Shown here: positions 41,228 through 49,803 of the stretch, piece by piece | Layout of the letters: every line of letters begins with the position of its first letter | Numbering within the stretch: position 1 is the stretch's first letter | From: Amycolatopsis orientalis DSM 40040 = KCTC 9412 | GTDB taxonomy: Bacteria > Actinomycetota > Actinomycetes > Mycobacteriales > Pseudonocardiaceae | Direction of reading: 5' to 3' | NCBI RefSeq assembly: GCF_000478275.1 | Contig: NZ_ASJB01000015.1 | Location: 456,418-520,417 of the forward strand | Length of the DNA: 64,000 bases | Translations under genes and position numbers: made by a program | Notes under the pieces: generated by a model | What the model was told of the DNA's origin: nothing | Seen by the model: the letters and a program-made list of their open reading frames with translations, nothing else | Databases searched by the model: none

Positions 41228-41902
41228 TCAGCGGCGCAGGTCCCCGGAAAGCCGCAGGGCGTCGGTCGCGATCCGCTCCAGTACCGGCTTGTCCTTGTGC
41301 TTGTTGTAGAAACCGGCCAGCACGATGGCGACCTCCGGCCCGGTGACGTGGGAGTCGTAGGCCGCGTCCTGCCCCGAGATCTTGGGCGCGCCCTGTCCCT
41401 TGAAGGTGCCGTCGCGCACGAGGTCGGACACGTTGCCGGTGCCGTCCTTGTCGGTGAGCGCCTTGAGCTGGGTCGCGGTGACCTCGCCGGGCATGGTGAC
41501 CAGGACGACCGACACCAGCGCCTTCTGGCCGCCGGTCTCGGTCGTGTACAGCGCCCGCGACAGCCGTGTGCACGGCGTCTGGGTGAAGAAGTCCTTGGTG
41601 TCGCCGTAGGACTTGCTCGCGCAGTCGGTGGTGACCTGCGGGCCCTCGATCAGCGTGTACTGGAACTGGCCGCTCTGCGCCGGGGTGTCCGCGACCGGGG
41701 CCTTCTCCGGTTCGTGCCGGATCAGCCACCAGAGCAGGGCCGACACCACGGCGATCGCGACCAGCGCGCCGCCTTTCAGCGCCAGCGTCTTGGTGTCCCT
41801 CGGCGGCTTGAACGCGGGCGGAGACCCACCCGGCCCTGCCGGTCGCACCGGCTGAAGCCGGGCCGTTTCCGTCGCTCCCGGGGTAAATTGCGCACCAACC
41901 AC
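41228..41902 (-). CDS. Membrane-anchored protein of unknown function
   Basis: A 224-residue protein: a Pro-rich cytosolic N-terminus (1-40), a transmembrane helix (about 44-63, GGALVAIAVVSALLWWLI), and an extracellular domain with two cysteines (about 92 and 110: TTDCASKSYGD and TPCTRLSRAL) that may form a disulfide. Such proteins are common in Pseudonocardiales and I do not recognise a characterised family. The gene lies next to, and on the same strand as, the aminotransferase-like gene. Confidence 0.75.
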   Translation of the reverse strand: MVGAQFTPGATETARLQPVRPAGPGGSPPAFKPPRDTKTLALKGGALVAIAVVSALLWWLIRHEPEKAPVADTPAQSGQFQYTLIEGPQVTTDCASKSYGDTKDFFTQTPCTRLSRALYTTETGGQKALVSVVLVTMPGEVTATQLKALTDKDGTGNVSDLVRDGTFKGQGAPKISGQDAAYDSHVTGPEVAIVLAGFYNKHKDKPVLERIATDALRLSGDLRR

Positions 41903-41936
41903 GGGGTCATACGGTAGTTCACCGCGCTCCGGCGGT

Positions 41937-42956
41937 TCACCTGAACGTGCTTATCACCCGTTCGACGTCGTCAGCCGTGTTGTAGAGGTGAAAGCCGAAG
42001 CGCTGCCTTCCGGCCCGGGTACCGGCCACGATGCCTGCTTCCTTCACCCGCTCGGCGTCGAGGTCGAGCGAGACGATCGCACTCCCCTGAGCGGGTGACC
42101 CGCACGCTTCGAGAAGCGAGTCGGCGAGACCCGCGCAGTGCGCGCGGACGGCCTCGAGGTCCAGGGAACCGAGGTACTCCAAGGAGACGGCGGCGCCGAC
42201 GAACGAGAACCAGGCCGGGGACAGGTCGAGTGACCGGGTACCGTCGGCGAGCCTCAGCGGGAGGCCGTAGACGGCCTGCCAGCGGTCCTGTCCCGCGTAC
42301 CAGTTCGCGGCGACCGGCACCGCCCGCTCCAGCGCCCGCGGATGCGCGGCCAGCCAGGCCGCCCCGCGCGGCGCGAGCAGCCATTTGTAGCCGGCGGCGA
42401 CCACCCAGTCGGCCCAGCCGAGGTCGAGCGGCCGCCAGCCGGCCGCCTGGGTGGCGTCGAGCAGAACCGCCGCGTCCGCCGCTTCGGCCGCGGCGCGGAG
42501 CCCGTCGAGGTCGACCTGGGCGCCGTCCGCCGACTGGACGACGCTGACCGCGACGAGGTCATGCCCTTCGACGCGCTCGGTCAGCTCGGCCAGCGGGACT
42601 TCGGTGACCTTCACGCCGCGATGCGCCTGGGCCGCGAACGGGAAGCTGACGCTGGTGAAGTCGTTCTCGGCGACCAGCACACTGGCGCCGTCGGGCAGTC
42701 CGGCCGCCACGTTCGCGATCAGCTGCGAGACCGACGCCCCGATCGCGACCCGGTCCGCCGGAACCCCGATCAGCGCGCCGAATCCGGCCCGGGTCCGGGC
42801 GACGGGCTCGTCGAAGTCCGACGGCCGGGCCTCGCCGCGCCGCCACCGCTCGACCGCTTCCGCCACCGCGTCGGCCACCGGCGCGGGCGGGATGCCGATG
42901 CTGGGTGTGTTCAGATATCCGGGCGGACAGGCGAATTCGGCTCCGAAGCTCTGCAT
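41937..42956 (-). CDS. Class V aminotransferase-fold PLP enzyme
   Basis: A 339-residue PLP-dependent enzyme of the cysteine-desulfurase/class V fold. The cofactor aspartate is in LLDATQAAGW (Asp168), and the Schiff-base lysine is Lys191 (VVAAGYKWLLAPRG). The N-terminus YLNTPSIGIPP is the usual substrate-binding opening. No cysteine-bearing desulfurase loop is evident, so a transaminase or lyase on an amino acid is more likely. The substrate is unknown. It lies 10 bp downstream of the PEP-mutase-family gene on the same strand, suggesting an operon. Confidence 0.88.
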   Translation of the reverse strand: MQSFGAEFACPPGYLNTPSIGIPPAPVADAVAEAVERWRRGEARPSDFDEPVARTRAGFGALIGVPADRVAIGASVSQLIANVAAGLPDGASVLVAENDFTSVSFPFAAQAHRGVKVTEVPLAELTERVEGHDLVAVSVVQSADGAQVDLDGLRAAAEAADAAVLLDATQAAGWRPLDLGWADWVVAAGYKWLLAPRGAAWLAAHPRALERAVPVAANWYAGQDRWQAVYGLPLRLADGTRSLDLSPAWFSFVGAAVSLEYLGSLDLEAVRAHCAGLADSLLEACGSPAQGSAIVSLDLDAERVKEAGIVAGTRAGRQRFGFHLYNTADDVERVISTFR

Positions 42957-42966
42957 GCCTTCGAGA

Positions 42967-43728
42967 TTAGTGAAAATCGGGGAGCAGCCTCACGACGTCG
43001 TCATAGGACGGCGGGGTCAGCGGGAGTTCGCCGCCGTCGCGGACGGCCTCCACCGTGCGCAGCGTGGCGGCCAGCGCCATCCGGTACGGCAGGGAACCGA
43101 GGCTGATCCGCGCGACGCCGAGTCCGGCAAGCCCCGCGACGGTGACCCGGCCAGGGAGGAACAGCAGGTTCACCGGTACCCCGGCGGCCTCGACCAGCCG
43201 CTCGACGTCCGCGGGTGCGGCGAGACCCGGCACGAACACGCCGTCGGCCCCGGCGTCCACATAGGACTCGCAGCGGCCGATCGCGGCCTCGATGTCGGAC
43301 TCCCCCAGCCAATGCGTGTCGGTCCGCGCGTTGACGAACAGTCCGGGCGCACGTTCTTTCGCCGCCGCGATCTTGGCCGCGTGCCGTGCGGGGTCGCCCA
43401 GGGCGTCTTCGAGGTTGATGCCCGCGACGCCCGCTTCGGCGAGTTCCGCGGCGAGCGCGCCCACCTCACCGGGGTCGTCGCTGAAGCCGTCGGCGACGTC
43501 GACGCTGATCAGCGTGTCCAGCCCGGTCAAGCGGGCGGCCAGCCGGACGGTGGCGTCCCGGGAGGACGGGGCGCCGTCCGGCTCGCCCTCCGCGGCCGAG
43601 ACCCCGAGGCTCGTCGTGCCGAGGGCCGGGAAGCCTTGCGCGGCCAGGAAGGCGGCCGCGCCGAACTCCCAGACGTTCGGCAGGAGCAGCGGGGAACCGG
43701 GGACGTGCAACGCGGCGAATGCGGTCAT
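42967..43728 (-). CDS. Isocitrate lyase/PEP mutase-family enzyme
   Basis: A 253-residue TIM-barrel enzyme. LISVDVADGFSDDPGEV and GVAGINLEDAL are the metal/phosphonate-site motifs of the ICL/PEP mutase superfamily (as in carboxyvinyl-carboxyphosphonate mutase and 2-methylisocitrate lyase), followed by VNARTDTHWLG. The K-K-C-G-H motif of true isocitrate lyases is absent, so a C-C or C-P lyase on a small 2-oxo acid is more likely. ATG 43728 starts at the conserved region. It is followed by the PLP enzyme. Confidence 0.87.
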   Translation of the reverse strand: MTAFAALHVPGSPLLLPNVWEFGAAAFLAAQGFPALGTTSLGVSAAEGEPDGAPSSRDATVRLAARLTGLDTLISVDVADGFSDDPGEVGALAAELAEAGVAGINLEDALGDPARHAAKIAAAKERAPGLFVNARTDTHWLGESDIEAAIGRCESYVDAGADGVFVPGLAAPADVERLVEAAGVPVNLLFLPGRVTVAGLAGLGVARISLGSLPYRMALAATLRTVEAVRDGGELPLTPPSYDDVVRLLPDFH

Positions 43729-43772
43729 GCCCCCGACGGTAGCCAGCGGACGTTTCGGCGGCGGCCGAAACG

Positions 43773-45278
43773 TCAGGCCCGTTCCAGGAACGGAGTCAGC
43801 AGTTCCGGCACAGACTCCTCGGCGAACAGCAGGCCCTGCTCCTCCCCCGCGTCGTACACCGAGTACGCCCCCGCGCCGGCGGCCGTGGTCGCGACGACGG
43901 TCAGCAATCCCTTGCGCCGCTGGAAGATCGACTGCTTCACCGTCCAGCCGATCACGCCGTCCCGCTCCAGGGCGAAGGTGCTGCGCCGCACGGTCCCGTG
44001 CCGTCCGACGAGGTAGCGGCCGGTGATCCCGTGCCCGAGGTTGCGGTAGGCGTCCAGCGCCAGCAGCACCGACACCGGCAGCAGCACGACGCCGAGCGCG
44101 GCGCCGATCACCAGCAGGACGCCGGTCAGCAGGAGGCCGAGGATCGCGAAGACCGCCAGCAGCGCCACCACCGAACCGATCCACCAGCGCAGCAGCCGTC
44201 CCCGCGCGGCACGCGGATGGCCGGTGAGCCGGACGGCTTCGGTCGGCGAGACGGGCTCGCGCAGCACGGCCGCGGCGATCCGGTTGGCCGTCGCGACCGG
44301 GGCGGCGGGCAGGAGCGTGTGGTAGTCGGTCTTGTCGCCGTCGTCGCTCTGCCGCATACCGGTGGCGATCGCGTCGACGCGCGCCGCGCCGGAGATCCGG
44401 TTCCCGAGCGGTTCGACGAGGTCGATGCCGCGCAGGCGGCGTTCCTCGATCGAGATGGAGCGGGTGGTGAACAGTCCGCGGCGCACCCGCAGCGTGCCGC
44501 CGGGTTCGCGGTCGAGCCGGTAGTTCCACCACATCTCGACCCACAGGCCCAGCGCGCCGACCACGCCGGCGACCATCGCGATCACCAGCAGGATCAGGAT
44601 CACCAGCACCAGTGGGATCCCGAGGAACAGGTCGAGTACCCAGTCGATCAGGCCCTTCTGGAACCCCACCCAGTCGGAGAGCTGCATGAGCCCGCCGCCC
44701 GCGGCGAGCCCCAGCGCCGGGGTCAGGAACGACATCGGCGCGTAGCGGATCCAGCCCGGGTCCAGCGCGGCGAGCGGTGCGTGCTCGTCGGTCTCCGCGA
44801 TCTCGGTGCGGCGCAAGAGTTCCGCGCGCAACCGCTCGGCCTCGGCGCGGGAGACGGGGTTGAGTTTGAGCCTGCCCTGTCCGCCCGATTCGTGCGAGCC
44901 GGTGCCGATGGTCACCACCGCGACGCCGAACACCCGCTGCAGCGGGTTGGCCGTCAGGTCGACGTTGCGGATCCGTTCGCGCTGCAGGGATTTCCGCGAG
45001 CGGAAGACCAGGGTGAACGCCAGCTCCAGCCGGTCGGGCGTGACCCGGTACCGCACCGCCTTCCAGTGGAACAGATCCAGCAGCACGCCACCGCCGACGA
45101 GCACCACCCCGCCGGCCACCACCCAGGCGAGCGCGACACCGAACCTCGCGCCGCCGCCGACGAACGCGGCCACGGCCGGGATCGCGGCGCCGACGGCCGC
45201 TCCCGCGAGGGTCAGGGCCGTGACGGCGAGTGTCCGTTTGTCGAGCGTGTTCCAGCCTTCGAATTCGGCCGAGGTCAT
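43773..45278 (-). CDS. PH-domain (bPH2, YdbT-like) membrane protein
   Basis: A 501-residue protein with several transmembrane helices (pairs near 18-55, 170-250 and 345-400) separating bacterial PH (bPH2/DUF304) domains, each marked by a Y-R-V/T-P-x-R-L-E-x or RRGLFTTRSISIEERRLRGIDL type strand. Homologues YdbS/YdbT of Bacillus act together in membrane/cell-wall stress, including resistance to linear peptide toxins. ATG 45278 overlaps the stop of the upstream PH-domain gene (45275-45278), giving a YdbS-YdbT-like pair. Confidence 0.88.
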   Translation of the reverse strand: MTSAEFEGWNTLDKRTLAVTALTLAGAAVGAAIPAVAAFVGGGARFGVALAWVVAGGVVLVGGGVLLDLFHWKAVRYRVTPDRLELAFTLVFRSRKSLQRERIRNVDLTANPLQRVFGVAVVTIGTGSHESGGQGRLKLNPVSRAEAERLRAELLRRTEIAETDEHAPLAALDPGWIRYAPMSFLTPALGLAAGGGLMQLSDWVGFQKGLIDWVLDLFLGIPLVLVILILLVIAMVAGVVGALGLWVEMWWNYRLDREPGGTLRVRRGLFTTRSISIEERRLRGIDLVEPLGNRISGAARVDAIATGMRQSDDGDKTDYHTLLPAAPVATANRIAAAVLREPVSPTEAVRLTGHPRAARGRLLRWWIGSVVALLAVFAILGLLLTGVLLVIGAALGVVLLPVSVLLALDAYRNLGHGITGRYLVGRHGTVRRSTFALERDGVIGWTVKQSIFQRRKGLLTVVATTAAGAGAYSVYDAGEEQGLLFAEESVPELLTPFLERA

Positions 45279-45778
45279 GTCGCGTCCCCCGGCGTCGCCT
45301 GTGTCGTCTCGGTGAGCTGCTCGGCCAGGCTCGCGGCCAGTTCGTGGTCGAGCCCCCGGATCTTGACCGCGCCCCGCGCGGACGCCGTCGTGACCGTGAC
45401 GGTCGCGAGCTTGAACAGCTGCTGCAGCGGGCCGCGCAGGGTGTCCACGGTCTGGATCCGCGACATCGGCGCGACGCGCCATTCCTGCCAGAAGAACCCC
45501 GAACGTGTGTACACCGCCGTCTCGGTGACCTCCCAGCGGTGGACCTTGAACCACCACACCGGCATCGCGACCACCCAGACCAGGCCCAGCACCGCGAACA
45601 CCACCGCGGGCGCCAGCAGCCAGGTGCGCGCGGGCGCGATGAGCAGCCCGAGCAGCACCAGGACCAGCACCGGCGCGCCCCAGAACAGCGTGCCCTGCAG
45701 CCGCCACCACCCCACGACCCGCCGGTCCAGCGCGTTCCGTGGCGGCCTCAGCCGCACCTTCCCCCGATCGGCTTCCAC
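45275..45778 (-). CDS. PH-domain (bPH2, YdbS-like) membrane protein
   Basis: A 167-residue protein: two transmembrane helices (about 28-70) followed by one bPH2 domain (WEVTETAVYTRSGFFWQEWRVAPMSRIQTVDTLRGPLQQLFKLATVTVTTA). It is the short partner of the larger PH-domain protein. GTG 45778 is chosen for the GGGGGTG-type site 6 nt upstream; an in-frame GTG (45787) and ATG within the operator region are alternatives. Divergent from the TetR regulator and probably controlled by it. Confidence 0.85.
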   Translation of the reverse strand: MEADRGKVRLRPPRNALDRRVVGWWRLQGTLFWGAPVLVLVLLGLLIAPARTWLLAPAVVFAVLGLVWVVAMPVWWFKVHRWEVTETAVYTRSGFFWQEWRVAPMSRIQTVDTLRGPLQQLFKLATVTVTTASARGAVKIRGLDHELAASLAEQLTETTQATPGDAT

Positions 45779-45803
45779 CGAGTTCACCCCCGACGATCGT
45801 TTA

Positions 45804-45819
45804 CAATGCGATCGCATTG
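45804..45819. promoter_or_regulatory. TetR operator 1
   Basis: Perfect 16-bp palindrome CAATGCGATCGCATTG in the intergenic region between the PH-domain operon and the TetR gene, repeated exactly at 45841-45856. Probable binding site of the adjacent TetR-family protein. Confidence 0.75.
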
Positions 45820-45839
45820 CAATAGTTTGAAGATTAGTG

Positions 45840-45857
45840 GCAATGCGATCGCATTGC
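45840..45857. promoter_or_regulatory. TetR operator 2
   Basis: Second copy of the palindrome, extended to 18 bp (GCAATGCGATCGCATTGC), 37 bp centre to centre from the first. It lies 25 bp before the TetR start, so autorepression is likely. Confidence 0.75.
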
Positions 45858-45881
45858 AAACGGCGGAACGGACGGTGCAGG

Positions 45882-46493
45882 TTGCCGAAGCAGGTGGATC
45901 ACGCCGCACGGCGCGCGGAGATCGCCGAGGCACTCACGCGGCTGACGGCCACGCGCGGCCTCGAAGGGGTCAGTCTCCGGCACGTCGCCGCCGAAGCGGG
46001 CATGTCGATGGGCTTGGTACAGCACTACTTCAAGACCAAGGACGAGATGCTGCTGTTCGCCGTCGAACGCCGCTCCCAGGTGTACGAAGAGCGCCTCAAG
46101 GCCCGGCTGCAAGCGGGCGAACTGCCTCCGGCCCCCAAGGCCATCTTCCGCGCCATCATGGCCGAGATCCTGCCGCTGGACGAGCGCCGCCGCGGCGACT
46201 GGCTGATGGGTGTCGCGTTCCTCATCCGCGCGATCTCCGATCCCTCGTTCGCGGCCGCCTACACCGAAGGCGTTCCGCAGCTGTTCGAACTGTTCGCGGT
46301 CCTGATCCGGCAAGGACAGGAGGCGGGCGATGTCGACAAGTCGGCCGACCCGGAGCACGAAGCGGCGATCCTCTGGGCACTCGCCGATTCCCAGGGCACC
46401 AACATCGTGCTGAAGCACCGGACGCCGGACGAGGCCATGTCCACTGTGGACTATTACCTCGACCGGCTGTTCGGCTCAGCTCCCGCCGGATGA
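45882..46493 (+). CDS. TetR-family regulator of PH-domain operon
   Basis: A 203-residue TetR/BetI-type repressor. The HTH (RGLEGVSLRHVAAEAGMSMGLVQHYFKTKDEML, about residues 25-57) is standard, and the C-terminal ligand/dimer domain is TetR_C_6-like. The start is TTG 45882, where the family-typical MPKQVDHAARRAEIAEAL begins; earlier in-frame codons would read through the operator. Two identical palindromes upstream are likely its sites. The 3' end overlaps the converging GPP34 gene by 18 bp. The ligand is unknown. Confidence 0.88.
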   Translation: MPKQVDHAARRAEIAEALTRLTATRGLEGVSLRHVAAEAGMSMGLVQHYFKTKDEMLLFAVERRSQVYEERLKARLQAGELPPAPKAIFRAIMAEILPLDERRRGDWLMGVAFLIRAISDPSFAAAYTEGVPQLFELFAVLIRQGQEAGDVDKSADPEHEAAILWALADSQGTNIVLKHRTPDEAMSTVDYYLDRLFGSAPAG

Positions 46494-47129
46494 GGACGCG
46501 GCCGATGCCCGCACCGCGCGCAGCTCCCGGAACAGCTTCCGCAGCGCGGGAACGGCGCTCCCGCCGCGTTCGGTCAGCGCCTCGATCCGGTCCTTGTGGC
46601 GGCGCCTGTCCCGGCCGGAAACGACGTCACGGAGTTCGACGGCGGCCACCAGCGCGGTGAGGGCGGCGTCGCCCGTGTCCACATCGGACACCGGCAAGGG
46701 CCCGCGCAACGCCTGGTCGACAGCGGCGCGCAACCGGTCGACGAGGGCGGGATCCCGCACGAGCGGACGGCGTGAGGGGAACAGGCCGAGTACCCGGCCG
46801 GTCTTCAGCTCGATCACGCCCGCCGCGTCGAGCTGGGACTCCACCGACTCCAGCGTGCCCCGCGCGTCCCTGCGCACCCACCATTTCCACTTGCGGGGGC
46901 TCTCCCCCGCGATTTCGGTGAGCAGCTCGTCGAGGACGAGGTCCCCGGTCGGCCCCGTGCCGGAAGCCACGGCCAGGCCGTCGGCGTCGGCCACGCGTCC
47001 GCGCACCACGAGATCGGTCAGCGCGGCACCGCGGATCAGCAGGCCCGCGCGGTGCCTGTCCCGCAGCCTGCCCTTGGCGACGTCGCAGGCGAGCAGATAC
47101 GCCTTGGCGGGTAAGGAAAGTTCGGTCAT
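46476..47129 (-). CDS. GPP34 (GOLPH3/Vps74-like) phosphoprotein
   Basis: A 217-residue GPP34-family protein, related to eukaryotic GOLPH3, which binds PI4P and retains glycosyltransferases. Conserved parts: LPAKAYLLACDVAKGRL, DLVVRGRVAD and the basic WKWWVRRDARG stretch. Bacterial forms are abundant in actinobacteria and of unknown function. It directly follows a GT39 glycosyltransferase gene (2-bp spacing), which parallels the eukaryotic GOLPH3-glycosyltransferase relation; any mechanistic link is inference. Confidence 0.88.
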   Translation of the reverse strand: MTELSLPAKAYLLACDVAKGRLRDRHRAGLLIRGAALTDLVVRGRVADADGLAVASGTGPTGDLVLDELLTEIAGESPRKWKWWVRRDARGTLESVESQLDAAGVIELKTGRVLGLFPSRRPLVRDPALVDRLRAAVDQALRGPLPVSDVDTGDAALTALVAAVELRDVVSGRDRRRHKDRIEALTERGGSAVPALRKLFRELRAVRASAASSSGGS

Positions 47130-47131
47130 CT

Positions 47132-48457
47132 TCAATGCCTCTCCAGCTGCGGCCAGATCTCGTCCCATGAACCCCGTCTGCCGTCGTAGCGCCACAGCAG
47201 TCCTTCCACCACCGGGGTCACCTCGGCGAAGTACGGCTTGAGCAGTTCCGGATCGAACCCCGCGAACAGCACGCTGTCCGCGGTCTCCGGCGGCAGCGCC
47301 GCGTAGGTCTCGCCGATCGCCTTCACCAGTTCTTGTTGCGGCAGCTCGCCGCCGGCGAAGGAACTGCCCAGCGCGATCGGGCCGAAGGACGTCCGCGTCA
47401 TGTTCGCCGGATAGATCGGCAGGCCCGCGACGGTGACCGCCGCCGAAAGCACCATCACCGGCCACGCCACCCACCGCCACCGGGGAACGTGCCGCGTGAA
47501 TCCCGTCGCGGCGGCTGCGAACGGCAGCGCGAAAACACTCATCAGGTAGTAGGAACGCCCGTGCAGCACCAAGAACGCGACGATGAGCGCGGCTATCGCT
47601 ACCCCCAGGAAGCGATAGCCGCGAAGGTCTCGTGCCGAAAGCAGCCGGACGAGTCCGTAAACGAACGCGAGCACGCCCGCGCCGACGCCCGCCATCAGGA
47701 ACCCGTCGCGGAGGAAGACCCAGGTGCCGGGGAACTCCGCGGCCACGACGTCGTTCATCTTCAGGTACGGCCAGCCGTTCGCCGCCTGCCAGAGCAGGGT
47801 CGGGACGGTCGCGGCGACGGCGATTCCCGCGCCCAGCCACAGTTTCGGGCGCCGCACGAGGTCCCTCGGCCCGAAGACGAGCGCGCCGAGCAGGGCGAGC
47901 ACCCAGAAGGCGGGGATGAGGAACTTGGTCTGCAGGGAGAGCGCGGTCACCACGCCCGCCCAGACCAGCAGCCCGTCGCGGCGGGTGCGCACCCAGCGCA
48001 CGACGAGCCAGACGATCACCGTCCACAGGAACGGATCGAGGACGTAGGTGCCGATCCAGTGGCTGACGATGATCACCCCGGACATCGCGTAGAACCCGGC
48101 CGCGAGCACCTGCGCGCCGCGGCCGCCGCCCAGTTCCCTGGCGATCAGCGCGGTGACCAGCACCCCGCCCGCCGCCGCCAGCGCCATCGGCAGGCGCAGC
48201 GCCACCAGCGACCCGGGGAACAGCGAGTCCATCGCCCCGGCCAGCGCCGGGATCAGCGGTGGCTGGTCGAAGTAGCCCCACGCCAGGTGGTCCCGGCCCG
48301 CCATCAGGAAGTACAGCTCGTCGAAACCGTGCGCGTACCGGCCGCTCGTGGCCAGCAGCACGGCTCCGGCCAGCGCGGCGATGACGAACACCGGACGGCG
48401 GGCGAAGACCGTCTCCCGCTCCTGTCCTGTTCGGACTGTCAGGGTCGCGTCACTCAT
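47132..48457 (-). CDS. GT39 (ArnT/PMT-type) polyprenyl-phosphate sugar transferase
   Basis: A 441-residue polytopic glycosyltransferase with about 10-12 helices. The first extracellular loop has the acidic motif of the GT-C family: Y-A-H-G-F-D-E-L-Y-F-L followed by HLAWGYFDQPPL. These enzymes transfer a sugar from polyprenyl phosphate to lipid or protein acceptors outside the membrane. ATG 48457 has GGAGTGGAGATC upstream. The GPP34 gene follows with no gap, so both are likely translated from one mRNA. Confidence 0.88.
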   Translation of the reverse strand: MSDATLTVRTGQERETVFARRPVFVIAALAGAVLLATSGRYAHGFDELYFLMAGRDHLAWGYFDQPPLIPALAGAMDSLFPGSLVALRLPMALAAAGGVLVTALIARELGGGRGAQVLAAGFYAMSGVIIVSHWIGTYVLDPFLWTVIVWLVVRWVRTRRDGLLVWAGVVTALSLQTKFLIPAFWVLALLGALVFGPRDLVRRPKLWLGAGIAVAATVPTLLWQAANGWPYLKMNDVVAAEFPGTWVFLRDGFLMAGVGAGVLAFVYGLVRLLSARDLRGYRFLGVAIAALIVAFLVLHGRSYYLMSVFALPFAAAATGFTRHVPRWRWVAWPVMVLSAAVTVAGLPIYPANMTRTSFGPIALGSSFAGGELPQQELVKAIGETYAALPPETADSVLFAGFDPELLKPYFAEVTPVVEGLLWRYDGRRGSWDEIWPQLERH

Positions 48458-48594
48458 GATCTCCACTCCACCCGAGAAGGCACAGTCCCCGAAACCGGGG
48501 AAGGAGGGTCGCCGGATAGACGAAAGTTGCGGTTCCCTCAGCCCTTGGTCGCCGATGCCGGGCGGCACCGCTTCGGGCTGGCTACCGTGATCCG

Positions 48595-49803
48595 GTGGAG
48601 AAAAGCAGGCCGTTCCGGCCCGGACCGGGCGACACCTGGTGGCTCGCGCTGGCGGCGCTCGCGTTCACCGGCCTGGACATCGCCCTGTACGTGTTCGGCG
48701 AGCCGACGACCGGCTGGGCGGGGCCCGCCGCGGGGGTCACCCTGCAGGTACTGCTCGATCTCTCATTGCTCCTGCTGTTCCGGTTCCCCCGGCTGGTCGC
48801 GGGCCTGGTCCTGGCCGGCGCGCTGCTGATGCTCGCCTCCGACCTGTTCTCCCCGGGGCTGCTGGTGCCGGAGCGGCAGTTGACGTTGATGACCGTCCCG
48901 ACGATCACCCCGGTCGTGCTCAGCCAGCTGGCACGCCTGATGGACCGGCGGACGCTGCTGTGGCTGACCGCGATCCTGGTCCTCTGCGCGTCGAGGCCGT
49001 GGGACGCGCACTGGAACACCACGCCGTTCGGGCTGCTGGGCACGGCGCTGCCCACCACGATCTCGCTGTACTTCGAGGCGCGGCGCCAGTTGCTGCGCTC
49101 GTTGCGGGACCGGGCCGAACGCGCCGAACGCGAGCAGCATCTGCTCGCCGAACGCGCCCGCGCCGAGGAGCGGCGGAAACTGGCCGAGGAGATGCACGAT
49201 GTCGTCACCCACCGGCTGAGCCTGATGGTGCTGCACGCCGGGGCGCTCGGCGTCGTCTCGGCCGACGAGGCGGTGCGGACCTCCGCCGAGGACATCCGGC
49301 GTGAAGGCGCGCTGGCGCTGGACGAACTGCGCGACCTCGTCGGGGTGCTGCGCAACGGCGCGAACGCCGGGCCGCGCACCCTCACCGACGCTACGGCGGG
49401 CGATCCGGCGACGCTGGTCGCGGAATCGAGGTCGGTGGGCATCCCCACCGAGCTGACCGTGCACGGTGATCCCGGGCGGATCTCCCCCACCGTCGCGCGG
49501 ACGGCGTACCGCGTCGTGCAGGAGGCGCTGACGAACATCCGCAAGCACGCGCCGGGCTCGACGGCGACCGTCGGGCTGCGCTATCACGCGGACGGCCTGG
49601 ACATCGCCGTGGAGAACACGCGGGCGGGGGCACCGGCCGATCCCGCGCTGGCGGACAGCGGATCCGGCGCCGGTCTGGCCGGGCTGCGGCAACGCGTCGA
49701 GCTGATCGGCGGCCGGTTCGGCGCGGGGCCGATCACGGGCGGCGGGTACCGCGTCGATGCGATACTGCCCGCCTACGTCCCGACGGCGGAAGGAGATGCG
49801 TGA
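48595..49803 (+). CDS. Sensor histidine kinase (NarL-type, HisKA_3)
   Basis: A 402-residue membrane kinase. Four to five helices occupy residues 10-150; the H-box is RRKLAEEMHDVVTHRLSLMVLHAGALG (phospho-His at about 200) and a C-terminal HATPase_c with GAGLAGLRQRVELIGG follows. The GTG at 48595 has no ribosome site but TACCGT (48583-48588) 6 nt upstream, so a leaderless mRNA is probable. It is cotranscribed with the LuxR-type regulator (GTGA overlap). Stimulus unknown. Confidence 0.9.
   Translation: MEKSRPFRPGPGDTWWLALAALAFTGLDIALYVFGEPTTGWAGPAAGVTLQVLLDLSLLLLFRFPRLVAGLVLAGALLMLASDLFSPGLLVPERQLTLMTVPTITPVVLSQLARLMDRRTLLWLTAILVLCASRPWDAHWNTTPFGLLGTALPTTISLYFEARRQLLRSLRDRAERAEREQHLLAERARAEERRKLAEEMHDVVTHRLSLMVLHAGALGVVSADEAVRTSAEDIRREGALALDELRDLVGVLRNGANAGPRTLTDATAGDPATLVAESRSVGIPTELTVHGDPGRISPTVARTAYRVVQEALTNIRKHAPGSTATVGLRYHADGLDIAVENTRAGAPADPALADSGSGAGLAGLRQRVELIGGRFGAGPITGGGYRVDAILPAYVPTAEGDA

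Noticed and set aside
45804..45857. GCGATCGC as a cyanobacterial HIP1-like highly iterated motif
   Set aside because: The octamer occurs here within two long identical 16-bp palindromes at a TetR promoter, which a specific operator explains better.
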